Positions 53,540 through 62,085 of a stretch of DNA of 64,000 nucleotides are shown one piece after another. The notes below the pieces were generated by a model. That model had not been told where the DNA came from. It worked only from the letters and a program-made list of their open reading frames with translations, and made no database searches. The stretch is taken from contig NZ_JAFBDQ010000009.1 of assembly GCF_016908315.1 (NCBI RefSeq), positions 62,001 through 126,000 on the forward strand, given 5' to 3'. Source of the stretch: Halanaerobacter jeridensis. GTDB taxonomy: Bacteria > Bacillota > Halanaerobiia > Halobacteroidales > Halobacteroidaceae. Position 1 is the first letter of the stretch; each line of letters opens with the position of its first letter. The position numbers and the translations under genes were made by a program.

Positions 53540-54448
53540 TTATTTAAATAAATCAGGATGAATAACTTCAGCAATCTTCTCTAGTCCTATAATTATCCTA
53601 GGACTAGCTCGGTTAACAAGATCAGAATTCAAAACCAAGATTCGTCTTTGCTTAATCGCTGTAATCTCTTGAAACTTATCGCGATTTTTAATTGAACTTT
53701 TAGTTGTCTTTTTATCTTGATTATGATTAGAAGTAATATATACATCAGGATTCTCAGCTAATAGAGTTTCCAAATTATATTGCGGCCATTTTCCTTTAGC
53801 ATCTCCAGCAATATTCACTCCACCTGCTAAAGCAATCAAATCATTAATAAATGTATTAGAACCAGCAGTATATAAAGGATCATTCCAAATTTCATAAAAG
53901 ACTTTAGGTCGCTCGTTGCTTTCTACATTTTCTTTTACAATTTTTTTTATTTGATAGAGCTTATTTCTCATCTGAGTAGTTATTGCTCTCCCTTTTTTAT
54001 CTACTCCAGTTGCTTTAGCAATTAGAGCAATATCATCAATAATTCCTTCTATACTTTGAGAATTCAGCCCAATCACCTTTATATCTAAGTTTCTTAATTT
54101 ACGAACTACTCCTTTAGGAGTAATTCCCGCTGCTAAAACTAAATCAGGTTGCAAAGCAATCATTTTTTCTAAATTAGGCTCTTTAATGCTACCTACTTTT
54201 TCTATTTCTTCAGCTTCCGCAGGGTAATTAGCCTGTTGCGTAACACCAATCAGATTATTATCTACTCCTAAAGCAAATAGTGTTTCGGTATGACTAGGGG
54301 CCAAAGAAATAATCCGGGTCGGCTGCTGCTGAATAGTAATTTCTTTGTCTAAATCATCAGTTACTTCTACCGGATAATCACTTGCCTGTACCACAGTGGG
54401 AATTACTAAACTACAAATTATAACAATCAGAATTAATTTATTTTTCAT
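53540..54448 (-). CDS. btuF: B12 ABC transporter substrate-binding protein BtuF
   Basis: 302 residues. Signal peptide (KNKLILIVIICSLVIPTVVQA), then a type III periplasmic binding fold: RIISLAPSHTETLFALGVDNNLIGVTQQANYP, PDLVLAAGITP, PKVFYEIWNDPLYTAGSNTFINDLIALAGG. The ATG at 54448 follows TTGGAGGTGATTTA. No lipobox Cys at the cleavage site, so a soluble periplasmic protein is expected, as in other diderms. First gene of the uptake operon, 40 bp after riboswitch 2's terminator. Confidence 0.92.
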   Translation of the reverse strand: MKNKLILIVIICSLVIPTVVQASDYPVEVTDDLDKEITIQQQPTRIISLAPSHTETLFALGVDNNLIGVTQQANYPAEAEEIEKVGSIKEPNLEKMIALQPDLVLAAGITPKGVVRKLRNLDIKVIGLNSQSIEGIIDDIALIAKATGVDKKGRAITTQMRNKLYQIKKIVKENVESNERPKVFYEIWNDPLYTAGSNTFINDLIALAGGVNIAGDAKGKWPQYNLETLLAENPDVYITSNHNQDKKTTKSSIKNRDKFQEITAIKQRRILVLNSDLVNRASPRIIIGLEKIAEVIHPDLFK

Positions 54449-54490
54449 TAAATCACCTCCAATATTAAGCTGCAAAAAATATATCAAAAT

Positions 54491-54746
54491 AAAATTTCCC
54501 CAACCTTGGTAACCAAGATTGGGGAAATTAGATATACCATACCCATTTCCTAATAATCCTGCTACCGAGGATGTATGATAACGTTTAGGCAGGTCTCCTG
54601 ACTTCTAGCTTCACATTAGATTTACCTTCCTTAGTTAAAAACTAAGTGGCATTTCAAATCTAATTAACTAGTTACAGTGGCGGGCCCGTTCAGGATTTAA
54701 ACCTGATTCCCTATTCTCCTTTAGTCGTAACTAAAGGCACCTAAAC
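54491..54746 (-). promoter_or_regulatory. Cobalamin riboswitch 2 with terminator (B12 uptake operon)
   Basis: Minus strand. P1 GTTTAGG/CCTAAAC (54746-54740 with 54589-54583), the same conserved core as copy 1, then a perfect terminator at 54491-54530 (AATTTCCCCAA..TTGGGGAAATT then TTTTATTTT). It differs from copy 1 by only a handful of bases over the whole region, so the duplication is recent or under conversion. Confidence 0.95.
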
Positions 54747-54848
54747 ATTAGTTAGTTAGTTAGTTATTTATTTATTTTTATACTGAGTTTCTACTTTATT
54801 ATAATACATCTTAACCCGCTTATGCAACCTCCATATTTCTTAAAATAC

Positions 54849-54916
54849 AAAAACCTCCTATTTAACTTCAGCAGGTATAATTAGCCAATACCCGATAAAG
54901 TCACATAGGAGGTTTC
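54849..54916 (-). promoter_or_regulatory. Shared leader hairpin, copy 2
   Basis: Minus strand, outer stem AACCTCCTAT/ATAGGAGGTT, internal loop TATC opposite GCTG, inner stem GGGTAT/ATACCT (one wobble), T-run TTTTTG. GGCAGAGAAAAAG precedes it. Located between the promoter and riboswitch 2. Confidence 0.8.
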
Positions 54917-55028
54917 TTTTTCTCTGCCTCTAGTAACATCTCTATTTTATTTGTAGTTAATTGACAAGGTCTCACTTTCTAGTTGTGAAATTTATTTGCA
55001 ACAATTAAAGATATCTTGCTTTTTATAA

Positions 55029-55046
55029 TTGTTATATTTTTATCAA
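55029..55046 (-). promoter_or_regulatory. Rex-like operator, copy 2
   Basis: TTGTTATATTTTTATCAA on the plus strand, identical to copy 1, 10 bp downstream of the -10 box. Confidence 0.6.
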
Positions 55047-55056
55047 TTACAAATTT

Positions 55057-55085
55057 ATATTAACACAGTTACTAATAGTTTTCAA
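55057..55085 (-). promoter_or_regulatory. Promoter of the B12 uptake operon
   Basis: Minus strand TTGAAA (55085-55080), 17-nt spacer, TAATAT (55062-55057). The spacer matches copy 1 at all but two or three bases. Confidence 0.82.
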
Positions 55086-55093
55086 GTTTTAAA

Positions 55094-55543
55094 TTATAAA
55101 AATTCTGTACTAAGCACAAAAAGTAACAAAAGGGTAATTGCCAGCTCTAAATCTAGAGAGATTAAAGAAATATAAAACTTAAGAGAATTAGACTCGATAG
55201 GCAAAGAATTTGCTCCAGAAATAATTTCAAACTCAATATTTTTTTCTGCTAATTGCTGTGCTTCATTTCCTTCTCTAACAAACACAAAAGGATCACCATT
55301 TTTTAATCTAGTTACAGTCTTCCCTTTTTGAGCCTTAGTAATTAAAAGCTGATTGATCCTAAATTGATTATAATCCTCTATCTGAACAACTTCAGCTTCG
55401 TCTTTAGCATACTCTAATAAATTATTATTAGTTACATGGTCAGATACAATTACATCAGATTGTTCAACAACTTCTTGCCCCTTAACTGTCATTAAACCCT
55501 GACCTTCATCATTACACCTAACTAAATAGACTTTTCCCGGCAT
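55094..55543 (-). pseudogene. Truncated and degraded cobA (uroporphyrinogen-III methyltransferase) copy
   Basis: 149 codons resembling the first 115 residues of the cobA-hemD gene at 18868-20376: GKVYLV, TVKGQEVVEQSDVIV, INQLLITKAQKGKTVTRLKNGDPFVF. The SAM-binding GAGPGDEE has become RCNDEGQG, and from residue 115 the sequence leaves the family and ends in a hydrophobic tail. It cannot be catalytic. The start still has a strong GGGGAGGGGAAAGG site, so it may be translated. It lies between the cblS fragment and the promoter cassette. Confidence 0.88.
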
Positions 55544-55730
55544 CCTTTCCCCTCCCCCTAGCTAAAACTTCCATCAAAGCAACTTGAGTTGTTAATCTGC
55601 CAACTACTCTATTATTAACATTTATTTTATCCTCTTTTTTGCTGCCAATTCCACCTAATGAATCACAAGCAATAACTAAAAATTCACCTGGACTTAAATC
55701 TATAATTGATATATCTCTCTTAGTTTGCAC
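55518..55730 (-). pseudogene. 5' fragment of cblS
   Basis: 70 codons. The first 58 match the cblS gene at 45242-45982 (KRDISIIDL, FLVIACDSLGGIG, VVGRLTTQVALMEVLA), then the frame runs into unrelated sequence (RGRGKDAGK) that is actually the cobA-fragment leader. The nucleotide-binding beginning alone could not act as a kinase. Remnant of a duplication and deletion. Confidence 0.88.
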
Positions 55731-55753
55731 TTAAATGCCTCCATAATATAATT

Positions 55754-55789
55754 AAATCCCTCAACCCCGGCAGTAAGATTGAGGGATTT
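55754..55789 (-). terminator. Terminator after the dha operon
   Basis: Minus strand AAATCCCTCAA, 14-nt loop, TTGAGGGATTT, then AATTATATT. 55 bp after the GlcG-like stop codon. The T-run is imperfect, so readthrough is possible. Confidence 0.7.
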
Positions 55790-55844
55790 AAAGATAATGA
55801 ACTACTATTTTTTCCTGCCGGTAATTTAATGCTTTTTACTTAAT

Positions 55845-56240
55845 TTATAATGCATCTACACCAGCTTGTGCAACCTGCATATCTTCTTCTACTGCTCCAC
55901 CACTTACTCCTACTGCACCGATTACTTCATCACCATCAAAGACTGGAATTCCTCCACCAAATGTTACTAAATCATCAACAGATACTTCAATGCCATACAA
56001 TTCATTACCTGGCTGCGCTAATTTTCCTACCTCTTCTGTCGTATTTCTCATCACAACTGAAGTATAAGCCTTCTGCTGAGATAAACCAATACTCACTTGT
56101 AAAGCATTATCCATTCTTTCTAGTGCAATTAACTTCCCTGCATTGTCAACAACTGAAATTACCATTGGCACCTCAATCTTTTCTGCTTCCTCTTTTGCTG
56201 CCTCAATCATTCTTTCTGCTGTCTCTAAATCAATTTTCAT
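55845..56240 (-). CDS. GlcG/HbpS family protein (PduO C-terminal-domain-like)
   Basis: 131 residues, DUF336 fold: LETAERMIEAAKEEAEKIEVPMVISVVDNAGKLIALERMDNA, SIGLSQQKAYTSVVM, and a glycine-rich end TFGGGIPVFDGDEVIGAVGVSGG. In many pdu and dha operons this domain is the C-terminal half of PduO; here it is a separate gene 44 bp after the adenosyltransferase. Heme or corrinoid binding has been proposed for relatives. A decayed duplicate lies at 47039-47352. Confidence 0.9.
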   Translation of the reverse strand: MKIDLETAERMIEAAKEEAEKIEVPMVISVVDNAGKLIALERMDNALQVSIGLSQQKAYTSVVMRNTTEEVGKLAQPGNELYGIEVSVDDLVTFGGGIPVFDGDEVIGAVGVSGGAVEEDMQVAQAGVDAL

Positions 56241-56284
56241 TATTAACTCCCCCTTAAAATTTTTTAATATATTTTTAAATTATT

Positions 56285-56794
56285 TTACTTACTATCTTCA
56301 ACTATTCTCAAAACAAAGAGTAAATCAGATAATCTATTAATATATTGAGCTACAGCTTCATTCAACTGATAATCCTCTTCACTAAGCTCAACAATTCTTC
56401 TTTCTGCCCTCCGTGTCACAGTTCTAGCAAGGTCTAAAGTGCTGCCAGTCTCACTATCACCTGGGATACTAAAGCCTTTCTGCAAGTCTACTTTCTGCTG
56501 GAAGAAATCAATCTTTTCTTCCAGATGATTTACATCTTCAGCAGTAATCTTAGTTTCAAGTTTTTTGTGACGAGAAGCCAACTCAGCGCCAAGGGTGAAT
56601 AACTTTTGCTGAACTTCACTAATCACCTCAGAAATCTGCTCATCTTCTATTTGAGAACGAGCCTTTCCCAAAAGAGAATTAACTTCATCTACTGCTCCAT
56701 AAGCTTCAACTTGAGTATCATACTTTTTAACTCTTTCTCCACTAAAAAGATCTGTCTGACCTTGGTCTCCATTGCCAGTATAAACAGACATCAC
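56285..56794 (-). CDS. pduO: PduO-type cob(I)alamin adenosyltransferase
   Basis: 169 residues. N-terminal ATP-binding VYTGNGDQGQTDLFSGERVKKYD, EAYGAVDEVNSLLGKA, and the C-terminal RTVTRRAERRIVELSEE...YINRLSDLLFVL carry the family residues. It converts cob(I)alamin plus ATP to AdoCbl, reloading coenzyme displaced from the dehydratase by the reactivase. The second ATG (56791) may be the true start. It ends 44 bp before the GlcG-like gene and 1 bp after the reactivase small subunit. Confidence 0.95.
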   Translation of the reverse strand: MMSVYTGNGDQGQTDLFSGERVKKYDTQVEAYGAVDEVNSLLGKARSQIEDEQISEVISEVQQKLFTLGAELASRHKKLETKITAEDVNHLEEKIDFFQQKVDLQKGFSIPGDSETGSTLDLARTVTRRAERRIVELSEEDYQLNEAVAQYINRLSDLLFVLRIVEDSK

Positions 56795-56795
56795 A

Positions 56796-57167
56796 TCACT
56801 CCTCAGATTTAAAGCTTTTAAATGGCAGCCCCTTTACCATTCGCGCTGCATTACTACCCATCTTTTTAGCTTGCTCATTACTGTTAAGTGTCTTATTAAA
56901 AACTGGATTTTCTTTACTCAGCTTTGCCATTTGTAAAACCACTTGGTCTTCAGAAGTAACTCCCAGACCAATTCCTAATGAAGAATTTTGAGCTGCATTA
57001 TAGGCTAATTCTTGACTATTATTCTTCTCCTGCACAAAAGTTTTAAATGGAATCCCTTCTTCTTCTATGCCATAACCTATATGGGCTACTAATTCACTAT
57101 CTTTATAATCAGAAGTGATAAATATATAAATCATTGGTTTGTTTCCATTTATATTTTGGGTAGTCAT
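56796..57167 (-). CDS. dhaG: Glycerol/diol dehydratase reactivase, small subunit
   Basis: 123 residues. Family landmarks: IYIFITSDYKDSELVAHIGYGIEEEGIPFK, AAQNSSLGIGLGVTSEDQVVLQ, and NARMVKGLPFK-like end (AARMVKGLPFKSF). It resembles the dehydratase beta subunit and swaps with it during release of damaged cofactor. Starts directly after the large subunit stop (1 bp), so coupled. Confidence 0.9.
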   Translation of the reverse strand: MTTQNINGNKPMIYIFITSDYKDSELVAHIGYGIEEEGIPFKTFVQEKNNSQELAYNAAQNSSLGIGLGVTSEDQVVLQMAKLSKENPVFNKTLNSNEQAKKMGSNAARMVKGLPFKSFKSEE

Positions 57168-59000
57168 TTAATTCCACCTCGGATTGTTTAAATAAGATAG
57201 CACTAAACCTGTTGCTACAGCATTTCTTGGCCCCATCATTCCACGAATGTTTCCGCGGCCAGCTACAACCCCATAATTAGATAATTCATTCGAAATCAAC
57301 TCTGGAATTTCAAAGTCCAAAGCAGAGCCTCCGACCATAACCACAAAACCAATATCGCGAATATTGCCCGTCGGAATAGTCCTTTTCAAAGCTCGGACCG
57401 CATTACGGACAAACACATCTTTTTTAGCATCTCTGCGGACTTGCCGAATCCTTTTCATTGAATGATCTGTAGGGATTGGAACCAATTCCCCTTCATCTAA
57501 ACTAACAACTTTAGAAAATAATTGCGGTGCTAAAGGTTCATCATAAAAATGAACAGTCCCATCTTCATGACGAATATTAAACATACTCTCTACTTTTGCT
57601 AGCGGAGTCTTCTTGATGCGTTCTGCTAAATCAAAATCTTCTAATCCTAATTCAGTCTCAATGATCATTGAGACCATATTCCCAGCTCCAGATAGATGGG
57701 CTGTATGAATATTTCCTTCTTGAGTTAATACTGCAGCATCAGTTGAGCCGCCGCCCATATCAAGAATCACTATCGGCTTATCAGTTCCTGGAGTAGTTAA
57801 AGCCCCTGAAATTGCCATATTAGCTTCTACACCAGCAATTTCAATTTCAACTTCTGGCAGTTCCTGCACTAAAGCATCTGCAATTTGCTGCATCGGCAGT
57901 TGACTAGTTTCTACCATAGCAGCTAATCCAACTGCATTTTCTAGTGAATGTTCTCCAGCTAGTCCCCCTTTTACTTCTTGGGGTACAAAAGTATCTACAG
58001 CTAAAATATCTTTGATTTTAATATCACTCAAGTTTTGCCCTGTCACTTGCTTCATTTTACTCCGCACTCGCTCTAACATTCCTGAAACATTGGTCCCTGA
58101 TTCTCCTTTAACATCCTTTAAAGGCTGCACTTTTTCAATTGACTTCATAATTTCTTCTGCCCCTTGGTCCACAGCAATTTTTTCTTTACCTGATTCACCA
58201 AAGGCAATTATCTTTCCTGCAGGAATTCTTTTCTCTTCAATATCACCCTGCGGAGTTCGAATTACTACAGCTGAATGGTTACCGATTAATGATCTAGCTA
58301 CTGGAACAATATGCTTAGTCTCATCAGCATCTAAATCAAAGACAGTAGCTATACCATAAGGATTAGTCAACTCTTGAATTGTCCCTCCGGAACTAGCAAC
58401 TTCAACAGCAGCTTTTCTGTCTAAAGGAACCTTATCAATAAATTTAACTTCATCTACAATCGGCATTTGTTTATCTATTCTATTGGCAATTAAGACTGCA
58501 TCATCTTTTTGTACAATTGCCCCATTGACTTCAATGCCTCTTGCTAAACCTTCATTTATATTCTCAGCTGCAATGGCAAAATCTATTTCAGCTGGAATTA
58601 CTACAATCACTTCTTCGCCTGCAGAACAAGAATCAAGTTCAGTGATCATTACTGTCTTTCCTACTCCTAATCCCACTCCGCCAGGAGTTGAAGGATTATG
58701 ACCAATCATTGTAGATTCAGTAATAATCGTTTCTGTAATAGTTTCCATAGCTACGTCACCAATAACTGGAGTTGCTTCATTAAGTCTGATTAAATCTAAA
58801 TCCTCAAGTTTTAAATCTGCTTCCTGCACAGCCTGCTGCAGAGCATTCATAATCCCCTTAATATTTTCTTCTGTTCCTTTTAATCCAGTTGTTTGATGCT
58901 CACCTTCAGCTATGAAATTAAATTCTTGCTCAGCTTCAATTTTGCCAATTGCTACCTCGGTTGTAGCATTACCGATGTCTACTCCCACAATTATCTCCAT
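57168..59000 (-). CDS. dhaF: Glycerol/diol dehydratase reactivase, large subunit
   Basis: 610 residues, Hsp70-like ATPase fold: VGVDIGNATTEVAIG, a metal/ATP region DMGGGSTDAAVL, and a C-terminal GFVVMVGGSALDFEIPELISNELSNYGVVAGRGNIRGMMGPRNAVATGLVL typical of DdrA/DhaF/PduG. It works as a chaperone with DhaG to exchange inactivated cobalamin for AdoCbl. Follows dhaE by 21 bp. Confidence 0.95.
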   Translation of the reverse strand: MEIIVGVDIGNATTEVAIGKIEAEQEFNFIAEGEHQTTGLKGTEENIKGIMNALQQAVQEADLKLEDLDLIRLNEATPVIGDVAMETITETIITESTMIGHNPSTPGGVGLGVGKTVMITELDSCSAGEEVIVVIPAEIDFAIAAENINEGLARGIEVNGAIVQKDDAVLIANRIDKQMPIVDEVKFIDKVPLDRKAAVEVASSGGTIQELTNPYGIATVFDLDADETKHIVPVARSLIGNHSAVVIRTPQGDIEEKRIPAGKIIAFGESGKEKIAVDQGAEEIMKSIEKVQPLKDVKGESGTNVSGMLERVRSKMKQVTGQNLSDIKIKDILAVDTFVPQEVKGGLAGEHSLENAVGLAAMVETSQLPMQQIADALVQELPEVEIEIAGVEANMAISGALTTPGTDKPIVILDMGGGSTDAAVLTQEGNIHTAHLSGAGNMVSMIIETELGLEDFDLAERIKKTPLAKVESMFNIRHEDGTVHFYDEPLAPQLFSKVVSLDEGELVPIPTDHSMKRIRQVRRDAKKDVFVRNAVRALKRTIPTGNIRDIGFVVMVGGSALDFEIPELISNELSNYGVVAGRGNIRGMMGPRNAVATGLVLSYLNNPRWN

Positions 59001-59021
59001 ATTTTCACCTACCTAGAGCAG

Positions 59022-59444
59022 TTATTCACTTCTTAACTTATCTCTTTTTTCATAAACTTCAGCAGCTTCTCGCACTAATTGAGCAGTCGTTGTTGCTTCA
59101 TATTCTTCTTCTAGTTCATCAGCAATTGCTAATAATTCTTCTTTAGTAGAACGATTTGGTCTTAAAGAATTATAGATCTCAAGTATTCTATCATCAGGAA
59201 TATTAGTCAGTTCTCCAGCTCGCTCCATATTCTTTCCAAACTGCTCTCTTCCTTTTTGTTTAGCAATTTCCGCCTGATGGTCAAGCGTTTCCTCAGTAAT
59301 ACTTAAATCAGCATCTTCAACTTCGCCCTCCAATACTTTTTCTAAAGTAATATCTTCCAAATCTTTATTAGTTGGTGTTTTTACAAGGTCTGGGCGATTA
59401 GTTCCTAACGGATAGTCTTTATTAGCATCAACTTCATTAGACAT
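59022..59444 (-). CDS. dhaE: Glycerol dehydratase gamma subunit
   Basis: 140 residues: DYPLGTNRPDLVKTPTNKDLEDITLEKVLEGEVEDADLSITEETLDHQAEIAKQ and RPNRSTKEELLAIADELE. At about 140 residues it matches glycerol dehydratase gamma chains, and lacks the roughly 30-residue N-terminal extension of microcompartment-targeted PduE. Confidence 0.93.
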   Translation of the reverse strand: MSNEVDANKDYPLGTNRPDLVKTPTNKDLEDITLEKVLEGEVEDADLSITEETLDHQAEIAKQKGREQFGKNMERAGELTNIPDDRILEIYNSLRPNRSTKEELLAIADELEEEYEATTTAQLVREAAEVYEKRDKLRSE

Positions 59445-59468
59445 TTAAGCCACCTCCAAATTTTATAT

Positions 59469-60044
59469 TTATTTGAATTCAACCTCTTCTTCAATTCCTG
59501 TGTCAATTTCAGAATCTAAATGTTCTACTTCTTTAATGTGCATCACTGCAGCTGTTGCTTGATATTTAGGTCTCGCCATTTGATCATTTCTAGTGGGCAC
59601 TGGCTTAGGCGTTTCACCTTTAGCATAGCGAGCAGCATTTTTCCCAATCGCTCGATAAGTCTCTGGATCTAATAAGGGTGCTTGAGGAAACAGCTCTAAA
59701 TTTTCTAACGGAGCTAAATCCTTTTGATGAATCAAAGCAGTGCCCTTAGACTGTAGTCCAATCGAAATTCCCGAACCACTTAACTGGGCTGCAGCATGAC
59801 CTACAAAACCAACATCTGCTGTTTGATACATTCTAACTACTCTTGATTTTAGCCCTTCTTCCTCTATTCCTGCCATCAGTTCTCTTAATACAGTAGCATG
59901 GTCAAGATCAATTATGGTTTTAGTTAAATGTTTACCAAAACCTGGAGCTATACCAATTACAACCTCATCACTAGATTTACCTTTTTCTGCAACTCCGATT
60001 TCTGAAAATTCTAACTTTTTATCAACGCTTGTTTGCATACTCAC
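59469..60044 (-). CDS. dhaC: Glycerol dehydratase beta subunit
   Basis: 191 residues: [117 protein letters not shown] is diagnostic. It binds the lower face of the corrin with the alpha subunit. The length fits glycerol dehydratase (about 195) rather than PduD (about 224), with no N-terminal encapsulation peptide. Confidence 0.94.
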   Translation of the reverse strand: MSMQTSVDKKLEFSEIGVAEKGKSSDEVVIGIAPGFGKHLTKTIIDLDHATVLRELMAGIEEEGLKSRVVRMYQTADVGFVGHAAAQLSGSGISIGLQSKGTALIHQKDLAPLENLELFPQAPLLDPETYRAIGKNAARYAKGETPKPVPTRNDQMARPKYQATAAVMHIKEVEHLDSEIDTGIEEEVEFK

Positions 60045-60065
60045 ACCTCTTTCTTTATCTATTAA

Positions 60066-61736
60066 TTATTCTCCAATATTTTCAGGGTCTCTAGCTAATC
60101 TAACATCTTTAATTTCTTTCCAACGTTCTTCACTAATTCTATAACCAGTTCCTGGTCCAGCATAGTCATTAGTATCATTAACAGCACTAATACAATTAAA
60201 GTCTTCATCAAAGATAGCAGATGTGTGTAAATAGTCTCCACAAACTCGCTGTTTAAGCAAGTTCAATAAATTCTCGGCTACCTCATTAAATCCTTGTTCA
60301 CCTAATGCTTTAACCACATCTAAACCAGTAACACCGCGATTCATCATTTCTTCCACTGCCTTTAGGTCTTGAGTAACGTCTCGTTCAGGTACATCTTTAC
60401 TACCATGAGCATAAGTAGCTGCCTCTACTTCTTCATCAGTGATTTCTGGTAAATCTAATGCTTCAAATACAGCTTGAATAGCTTTAGCTGCTTTATTTCT
60501 AACTTCAATTGCTTTCTCTTCTTCTACAGGACGCAAGCCTCCATCCACTTTTAAATCTCTCTGCAAAATATTATAATCATCATAATCATCAACATCATGA
60601 GTAGAACCAGCAAACATATTATCGTAATTTGGTACACCACTATATCCAGAGAAAATAAAGTCTGTTCCCGGTAAAAATTGCATTAACATTCGAGCAGTTC
60701 TTCTAGTTCTGGAATGAGTAAAGGTTTGGTCATTACCAGAAGCACATTCAAGGTCTAATAGCATTGCAATTAGATTTTCTGCTAATACTGATCTTACTCC
60801 CGATGGAACAGAACTAGCAATTCCAATACAACTAACTGCACCATTTTGAATCCCTTGTACTCCTGCCCCTTTAGTGATATATAAACATCTTGTTTCTAAA
60901 TACAGCATTGACTTTCCTTCAGCAAATCCCATCTGAGCTTCAGAGCCTGAGCCAGAAGTAAATCTCATTTTCAGTCCCCGGGAAGCATAAGCAGAAGCTA
61001 AAAATGCTTTAGACCATGGAGTATCATCACCATCAGTGAACACATCCTCAGTTCCATAAACAGAAACTGTCTCTGCATAAGAAGTTAATCCTCTCATCCC
61101 CAGTTTAAGCTCTACTGCTTCTTCAACTGCACATTGAGTAATTACTCCGCCTCGACCTGCTTGCGAACCAACTATCAGTCCTAAAGCATTAAAGGGAGCA
61201 TAACGCCCAACTGCTACTGTAGTTTCTTGTTCATCAAACCCTCTTAAAGCAGCTTCTGCAGCATCAGCGGCAATTAACACTGGATTATCTTGTAAGTTTG
61301 TAATATGACACTGATTAGACGGGGTCTTTCGCGGTCGCATCTTTTGAACCGCCATCATCATTTCGACCACATTCATATGACTAACTACTTCTACAATCTT
61401 AGCTGGTGTCATAGCTAAAGTTAATTCAAGAATTTCTTCACGAGAAACATTAACATCAACAATCTTTTTAGCCAATTCTTGTGAATCCATAGCCATAACT
61501 TCTTCTGCTTTATCAATATTCAAACTATGCTGACTGATAAAACTATCGACCATATCAAAATCTTCTTTCTTTTTACCATCCAGTTCTACTACTTCTCCAT
61601 CTTCAATCTTAATACTAGGTTCTGGATCTTGAGGACCATCCATAGCAACTATCCCTTTTTCCGGCCACTCATTTACTAAACCATCTTTGCTAATATCTCT
61701 TTCTTCAAGTTTTTCAAATCTTTTAGATCTTTTCAC
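60066..61736 (-). CDS. dhaB: AdoCbl-dependent glycerol dehydratase alpha subunit
   Basis: 556 residues, normal length. Radical conversion of glycerol to 3-hydroxypropionaldehyde (1,2-propanediol to propanal is the alternative). Seen: MRPRKTPSNQCHITN, YAETVSVYGTE, GFAEGKSMLYLETRCLYITKGAGVQGIQNG with substrate and K+ ligands, IASSVPSGVRSVLAENL, SGYSGVPNYDNMFAGST and the C-terminal SAVNDTNDYAGPGTGYR. Starts with GTG at 61736 after GGAGGGTGAATT. The neighbouring dhaT argues for glycerol as physiological substrate. No microcompartment shell genes are near. Confidence 0.95.
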   Translation of the reverse strand: MKRSKRFEKLEERDISKDGLVNEWPEKGIVAMDGPQDPEPSIKIEDGEVVELDGKKKEDFDMVDSFISQHSLNIDKAEEVMAMDSQELAKKIVDVNVSREEILELTLAMTPAKIVEVVSHMNVVEMMMAVQKMRPRKTPSNQCHITNLQDNPVLIAADAAEAALRGFDEQETTVAVGRYAPFNALGLIVGSQAGRGGVITQCAVEEAVELKLGMRGLTSYAETVSVYGTEDVFTDGDDTPWSKAFLASAYASRGLKMRFTSGSGSEAQMGFAEGKSMLYLETRCLYITKGAGVQGIQNGAVSCIGIASSVPSGVRSVLAENLIAMLLDLECASGNDQTFTHSRTRRTARMLMQFLPGTDFIFSGYSGVPNYDNMFAGSTHDVDDYDDYNILQRDLKVDGGLRPVEEEKAIEVRNKAAKAIQAVFEALDLPEITDEEVEAATYAHGSKDVPERDVTQDLKAVEEMMNRGVTGLDVVKALGEQGFNEVAENLLNLLKQRVCGDYLHTSAIFDEDFNCISAVNDTNDYAGPGTGYRISEERWKEIKDVRLARDPENIGE

Positions 61737-61761
61737 AATTCACCCTCCTTAATTTTTAAAT

Positions 61762-62017
61762 AAAAAAATCTTCAGTCTAAGAATAGTTAACAATTTAACT
61801 TTTAATTAAATTATCCACTAATCTTATTACCGAAGATCTAGTAGATTCAGATCAGACAGGTCTCCTGACTTCTAGCTTAACCCTAGATTTGCCTTCCCTA
61901 GATATAATCTAAGTGGCTTTTTTAATCTAAGTAACTAGTTACAGTGGCGGATCCGTTCAGGATTTACACCTGATTCCCTATTCTCCTTTAGTCGTAACTA
62001 AAGGCATCTGATCTAAA
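61762..62017 (-). promoter_or_regulatory. Cobalamin riboswitch 3 with terminator (before dhaB)
   Basis: Minus strand. P1 TTAGATCAGA/TCTGATCT, then GATGCC, AATAGGGAATC, GCCACTGTAAC, GGAAGGC and GTCAGGAGACCTG. The platform ends with CTTCGGTAATAAGA paired to TCTTAGACTGAAG (61829-61835 with 61770-61776 as core) and a seven-T run. An alternative stem CTGAATCT..AGATCTTCGG would free the leader but needs bases used by P1. So binding is predicted to favour termination. It diverges clearly from riboswitches 1 and 2. Confidence 0.92.
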
Positions 62018-62042
62018 TAATATTTTTTATTTTTACCAAGGG

Positions 62043-62077
62043 GGAGGTCTAAATTTTAAATTGTAATCTAGACCTCC
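62043..62077 (-). terminator. Hairpin after dhaT
   Basis: Minus strand GGAGGTCTAGATT with AATTTAGACCTCC, 9 bp after the dhaT stop. No T-run follows (CCCTTGG), so it may stabilise the mRNA end or only partly stop transcription before riboswitch 3. Confidence 0.6.
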
Positions 62078-62085
62078 AAAGCTAT

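Noticed and set aside
55094-55543. Functional second uroporphyrinogen-III methyltransferase
   Set aside because: The GAGPGD SAM motif is lost and half of the domain is missing.
55850-56257. 135-codon plus-strand frame opposite the GlcG-like gene
   Set aside because: Leu/His-rich shadow without ribosome site; the minus-strand frame has clear family motifs and a decayed duplicate.
60066-61736. Propanediol-utilisation microcompartment locus
   Set aside because: No shell (BMC-domain) genes, no aldehyde dehydrogenase, and the beta and gamma subunits lack targeting extensions.
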